From Myxococcaceae bacterium (GTDB lineage: Bacteria > Myxococcota > Myxococcia > Myxococcales > Myxococcaceae): DNA of 64,000 nt. The first letter of the stretch is position 1, and each line of letters opens with the position of its first letter. Positions 62,101 to 64,000 of the stretch are shown here, piece after piece. The notes beneath the pieces were generated by a model that saw only the letters and a program-made list of their open reading frames with translations, was not told the origin of the DNA and did no database searches. Made by a program: the position numbers and the translations under genes. The DNA is taken from contig JAEUJQ010000001.1 of assembly GCA_016793095.1 (NCBI GenBank), positions 1 to 64,000 of the forward strand, read 5' to 3'.

Positions 62101-64000
62101 ATGCGGCCGATCATGCGCGTGCACGATCCCTGCGGCCCCGGCTCGACGAAGACGCGCACACCGTCGGCCCACGCCTGCTCGATGAGCGCGGGGAAGTCGA
62201 AGCCGTGCAGCGCGTTCGCGACGATGGACTCGGCGCAGCGCTCGGTGGACACCTCGTAGGCCTTCGCCCAGGCCGCGCTGTAGAAGCGCACGCCCGGCGA
62301 CGGGCTGGTGGGCAGCAGGTGCAGCGCCCGGTAGGCCTCGCGCACCGGCCCGAGCTGCGGCAGGTGCACGAACGGCACGCCCTCGAGGAAGATCGCCGCC
62401 CCGCCGAGCCGCCCCACGACCGCGCGCACGTCGTCCTTGCGCCCGCCGATCACGCACTCACCTGGCGCGTTCACGATCAGCAGCGTCGCCGTGCCGCTGA
62501 GCGCCTTCCCGATCTCGTCCTTCGACCGCATGACGAGCGCGACGGTCCACTCGGCGTCGGCGCCCCAGGCGTCGCGGATGATGGAGCCATCGCTCGTCAG
62601 TTGCGTGCGGAAGAGCGCGCCTTCGAGGGTGCGGCGGAACATGGTGTCGCGATCACGCCAGGCACGCGACGCGAAGAGGCCCGCCGACTCGCCCAGGCTG
62701 TAGCCCAGGTACGCCTGCGCGGTGACGCCGAGCAGGCGCAGCGCGTCGTGCACCACGAGGCCGTGCGTCACCTGCCGGACGATGATCTCAGCGAGCCCCG
62801 CCGGCCCTGGCGTGACGGGCGGGAAGAGGTGCTTCGAGAAGTCCTGCACCTCGCGGCCGAGCTGCTCGAGCACCTGCGGGAACGAGAGCGGCAGCGACTC
62901 GCCCATGCCGTCGTAGTGGCTGCCGGAGCCGGGGAAGACGAAGGCGAGCTCTCCGTCCATGCGCGCGGAGGCGGGCTTCGGCGCCAGGAGCTGCCGCTCG
63001 AGCTCGGCGGTCGAGGTCGCGACCCAGGCGCTCACGCCCTCGCGCTGCTCGCCGGTGCGGTGGAACCACTCGGAGGCGAGCCGATCGACGTGCACGTCAC
63101 GATGCTCGGCGACGAAGCGCGCGAGCTCGGCCTGCTGACCGGGAGCAGTGAAGAAGATGCCGGCAGGCCGCCGCCCCTCGAAGACCGGCTCAGGATCCCC
63201 CGGGCCTGCCTCGAGCGCGACGTGCAGCGCAGTACCGTCGAGGCCCGTCGTCGACACGCCCGCGCGGTGCTCCGAGGTCCCGCGTGGCCAGACGGTCGCG
63301 CGTGCACCTGCACCTGCCGGGCGCGCGCGGTGCCTGAGCGCGAGCGCGGTCGCTGCCACCGAGACGAGCCCCGCTGCGGCGCCGGGGGTGCCGACCTGCG
63401 CGTCGAGCTGCGCGGGCTCGAGCACGAACCCGGGCGCGTCGGGGCCCCACGCCAGCTCGACCGCCTCGCGCACGTCTCTGGATGCCCCGAAGCCCCGCAC
63501 CACCGCGGTGATCCGATCACCATCGCGCTGCGCGTCCGACAGGCGCTTCACGACGAAGGCGACGGCGCCGTCCGCAGGCAGCCCGTCGAGGTCGAGCGAG
63601 CGCGCCGCGAGCACCTTGCGCAGATCGCCGGCGAGATCGACCGCGCCGACGATCATCCGATCGACCTCACCCCGCTGGAGCAACCGCGACGCGATCTCGA
63701 GCGCGCGCAGCCCGCTCCCCTCCTCCGCCTGCACGCCGAAGCACGGCCCACCCAGCGCCAGCTCACGTGCGAGCCGGCTGGTGACGATGCCCCCGAGCGC
63801 GCCCAGCACCCGCTGCGCGTCCAGCGGAGCCGAGAGCGCGGCCTGGGCCCGCTCGATCCACCGCGAGAGCTCACCCTCGTCCACGCCGGTGTTCGCGAGC
63901 GCGCGCCGCGCGTGCTGCTCGATCACCCAGCGCAGGTGAAAGGCCGTCGTCTCGAGATCGAGCGCGAGGCCGACGACGGCGCCGGTGCGCGGGTGCGGTC
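59130..64000 (-). CDS. PfaC/Pfa3-like PUFA synthase subunit (CLF-AT-DH-DH), 5' end outside window
   Basis: The reading frame is open to the right edge, so the gene is incomplete; residue numbers are counted from 63926. Residues 1-240 are a chain-length-factor ketosynthase copy in which the catalytic Cys is replaced by Glu69 (VQAEEGSGL). Residues about 325-645 are an acyltransferase with GYSLGES (Ser410). Residues about 840-1210 and 1240-1598 are two double-hotdog FabA-type dehydratases, with DPVMPG motifs at 1105-1110 and 1496-1501 and their preceding His. There is no C-terminal acylglycerophosphate acyltransferase, unlike some myxobacterial Pfa3 proteins. Immediately upstream, on the edge, PHPRTGAVVGLALDLETTAF matches CLF text, so an active KS domain and the other pfa genes should lie outside. 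Confidence 0.9.
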   Translation of the reverse strand, partial: PHPRTGAVVGLALDLETTAFHLRWVIEQHARRALANTGVDEGELSRWIERAQAALSAPLDAQRVLGALGGIVTSRLARELALGGPCFGVQAEEGSGLRALEIASRLLQRGEVDRMIVGAVDLAGDLRKVLAARSLDLDGLPADGAVAFVVKRLSDAQRDGDRITAVVRGFGASRDVREAVELAWGPDAPGFVLEPAQLDAQVGTPGAAAGLVSVAATALALRHRARPAGAGARATVWPRGTSEHRAGVSTTGLDGTALHVALEAGPGDPEPVFEGRRPAGIFFTAPGQQAELARFVAEHRDVHVDRLASEWFHRTGEQREGVSAWVATSTAELERQLLAPKPASARMDGELAFVFPGSGSHYDGMGESLPLSFPQVLEQLGREVQDFSKHLFPPVTPGPAGLAEIIVRQVTHGLVVHDALRLLGVTAQAYLGYSLGESAGLFASRAWRDRDTMFRRTLEGALFRTQLTSDGSIIRDAWGADAEWTVALVMRSKDEIGKALSGTATLLIVNAPGECVIGGRKDDVRAVVGRLGGAAIFLEGVPFVHLPQLGPVREAYRALHLLPTSPSPGVRFYSAAWAKAYEVSTERCAESIVANALHGFDFPALIEQAWADGVRVFVEPGPQGSCTRMIGRILQGRPHAAVSACQRGLDGYHALLLATAKLAEWGRPIELAPLYVRSPRLERASGRRSVRVVVGGPPIELPPLPAPKEREEPTAPSIAIVPRSVPAPDGRVAVSASPMVVEAPRATIAPFLDGVTATARAHETFLRAAQQSMALQATLLQQLQALAGGEEPFVHVSSLGAPAAAVPVARVASPVMQVTSTVAPVAPAPFVHVTSSKGPVGAAPRFDRALCLEFAIGKIGKVLGPGFEPVDAHPTRVRLPDEPLMLVDRIVEVEGEPGSLTRGRVVTEHDVHPGAWYLDGGRVPVCISVEAGQADLFLSAYLGIDLETKGLRVYRLLDAKVVFHRDLPVAGEVIRYDIRIDRFVRQGDTWLFFFRFDGTVAGQPFITMYDGCAGFFSAEQLDQGKGIVADSKRAPAHTPYTPRAGHGTATLSDVQVEALRRGELAQAFGMEFPIDSLSPALRLPSGRMHLVDRILELDTRGGRAGLGSVLGEHDVTPDRWYLTCHFSDDPVMPGTLMYECCLHTLRVLLLRLGWIDDATDVDLHYAPIEGRASQLKCRGQVLPTTKKVQYRLEIDEIGEAPEPYVIATASMFADGKHVVQMDGMSVRVRGLTKARLDELWARGEPGSNEPVFTREQIVEYCEGAPSRCFGPAYEPFDAGDRRLARLPRDPFRFIDRVVACEPPALVMEPGGWITCEYDVPADAWYFGANRQRAMPFAVLLEAALQPCGFLAAYVGSALTTSDVLSFRNLDGAATIAREVLSDVGTLTMRSRLTKVSRAGGMLLQEFDFEVSDRVGLVYRGHTGFGFFPPAALAQQVGLRGGAPWPLEGGRSFALPMEAPFTPAEQGTCEPGLALPARAWAMIDAIDALRLDGGPHGLGFVAGHKRVVPEEWFFQAHFFQDPVMPGSLGLEALQQLLLSYARERFGGLSRSHRAQSQAVGQPHVWQYRGQVIPTNGLVQVQAVVKAVLEGEEPLIVADGQLVCDGKVIYAMKDFSLRLVREVA

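Overview
ORGANISM. The window is very G+C-rich DNA with strong third-position G/C bias and frequent GTG and TTG starts. Several hallmarks point to Myxococcota: a matrixin-type protease ending in a MYXO-CTERM sorting tail, two tandem CglB-type gliding-motility lipoproteins, a myxobacterial-style PUFA synthase module, and many lipoproteins with TPR or HEAT repeats. All calls come from reading the sequence; no database search was run. LAYOUT. (1) 1-20 kb is conserved information-processing DNA, almost all on the minus strand: a Tgt-MnmC fusion, then (in transcription order) tRNA-Thr/Tyr/Gly/Thr, tuf, rpmG, tRNA-Trp, secE, nusG, rplK, rplA, rplJ, rplL, rpoB and rpoC, with an L10 leader, an rplL-rpoB attenuator hairpin and a terminator after rpoC. 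RlmB with an Arg/Asp-rich extension, a small secreted protein and a RimK-like ATP-grasp enzyme lie upstream of the tRNAs. (2) 20-33 kb is accessory and surface-oriented: two CglB-like VWA lipoproteins, a 103-bp tandem hairpin repeat, a TetR-controlled five-gene membrane/redox operon bracketed by copies of that repeat, a DsrE protein, a matrixin protease with a partner gene, and lipoproteins including a degenerate metallophosphoesterase. A stand-alone MshEN (cyclic-di-GMP binding type) protein follows. (3) 33-53 kb mixes signalling and housekeeping genes: a TPR/cyclic-nucleotide-binding protein with a HEAT lipoprotein, scpA-scpB-rluB, trpS, a Xer recombinase, a methyltransferase, DUF493, PIN-PhoH, greB, tRNA-Lys and tRNA-Glu, plsC with two TPR lipoproteins, and a pair of ArsA/Get3-like ATPases. 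(4) 53.7-64 kb holds the most notable system: a 4'-phosphopantetheinyl transferase facing an operon in which a PfaC/Pfa3-type PUFA synthase subunit (cut by the right edge) is followed, by overlapping stop/start codons, by oleA, oleB, oleC and oleD. HOW THE PARTS WORK TOGETHER. The PUFA synthase would build a polyunsaturated chain on carrier domains activated by the phosphopantetheinyl transferase. OleA would join two acyl chains head to head, OleD reduce the beta-keto acid, OleC close a beta-lactone and OleB release CO2 to give a long-chain polyene. In the PUFA clusters I know of, PUFA synthase and ole genes are separate loci; here they form one translationally coupled unit, and the glycerolipid acyltransferase domain found at the end of some myxobacterial Pfa3 proteins is absent. 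This suggests a dedicated polyunsaturated-hydrocarbon factory.
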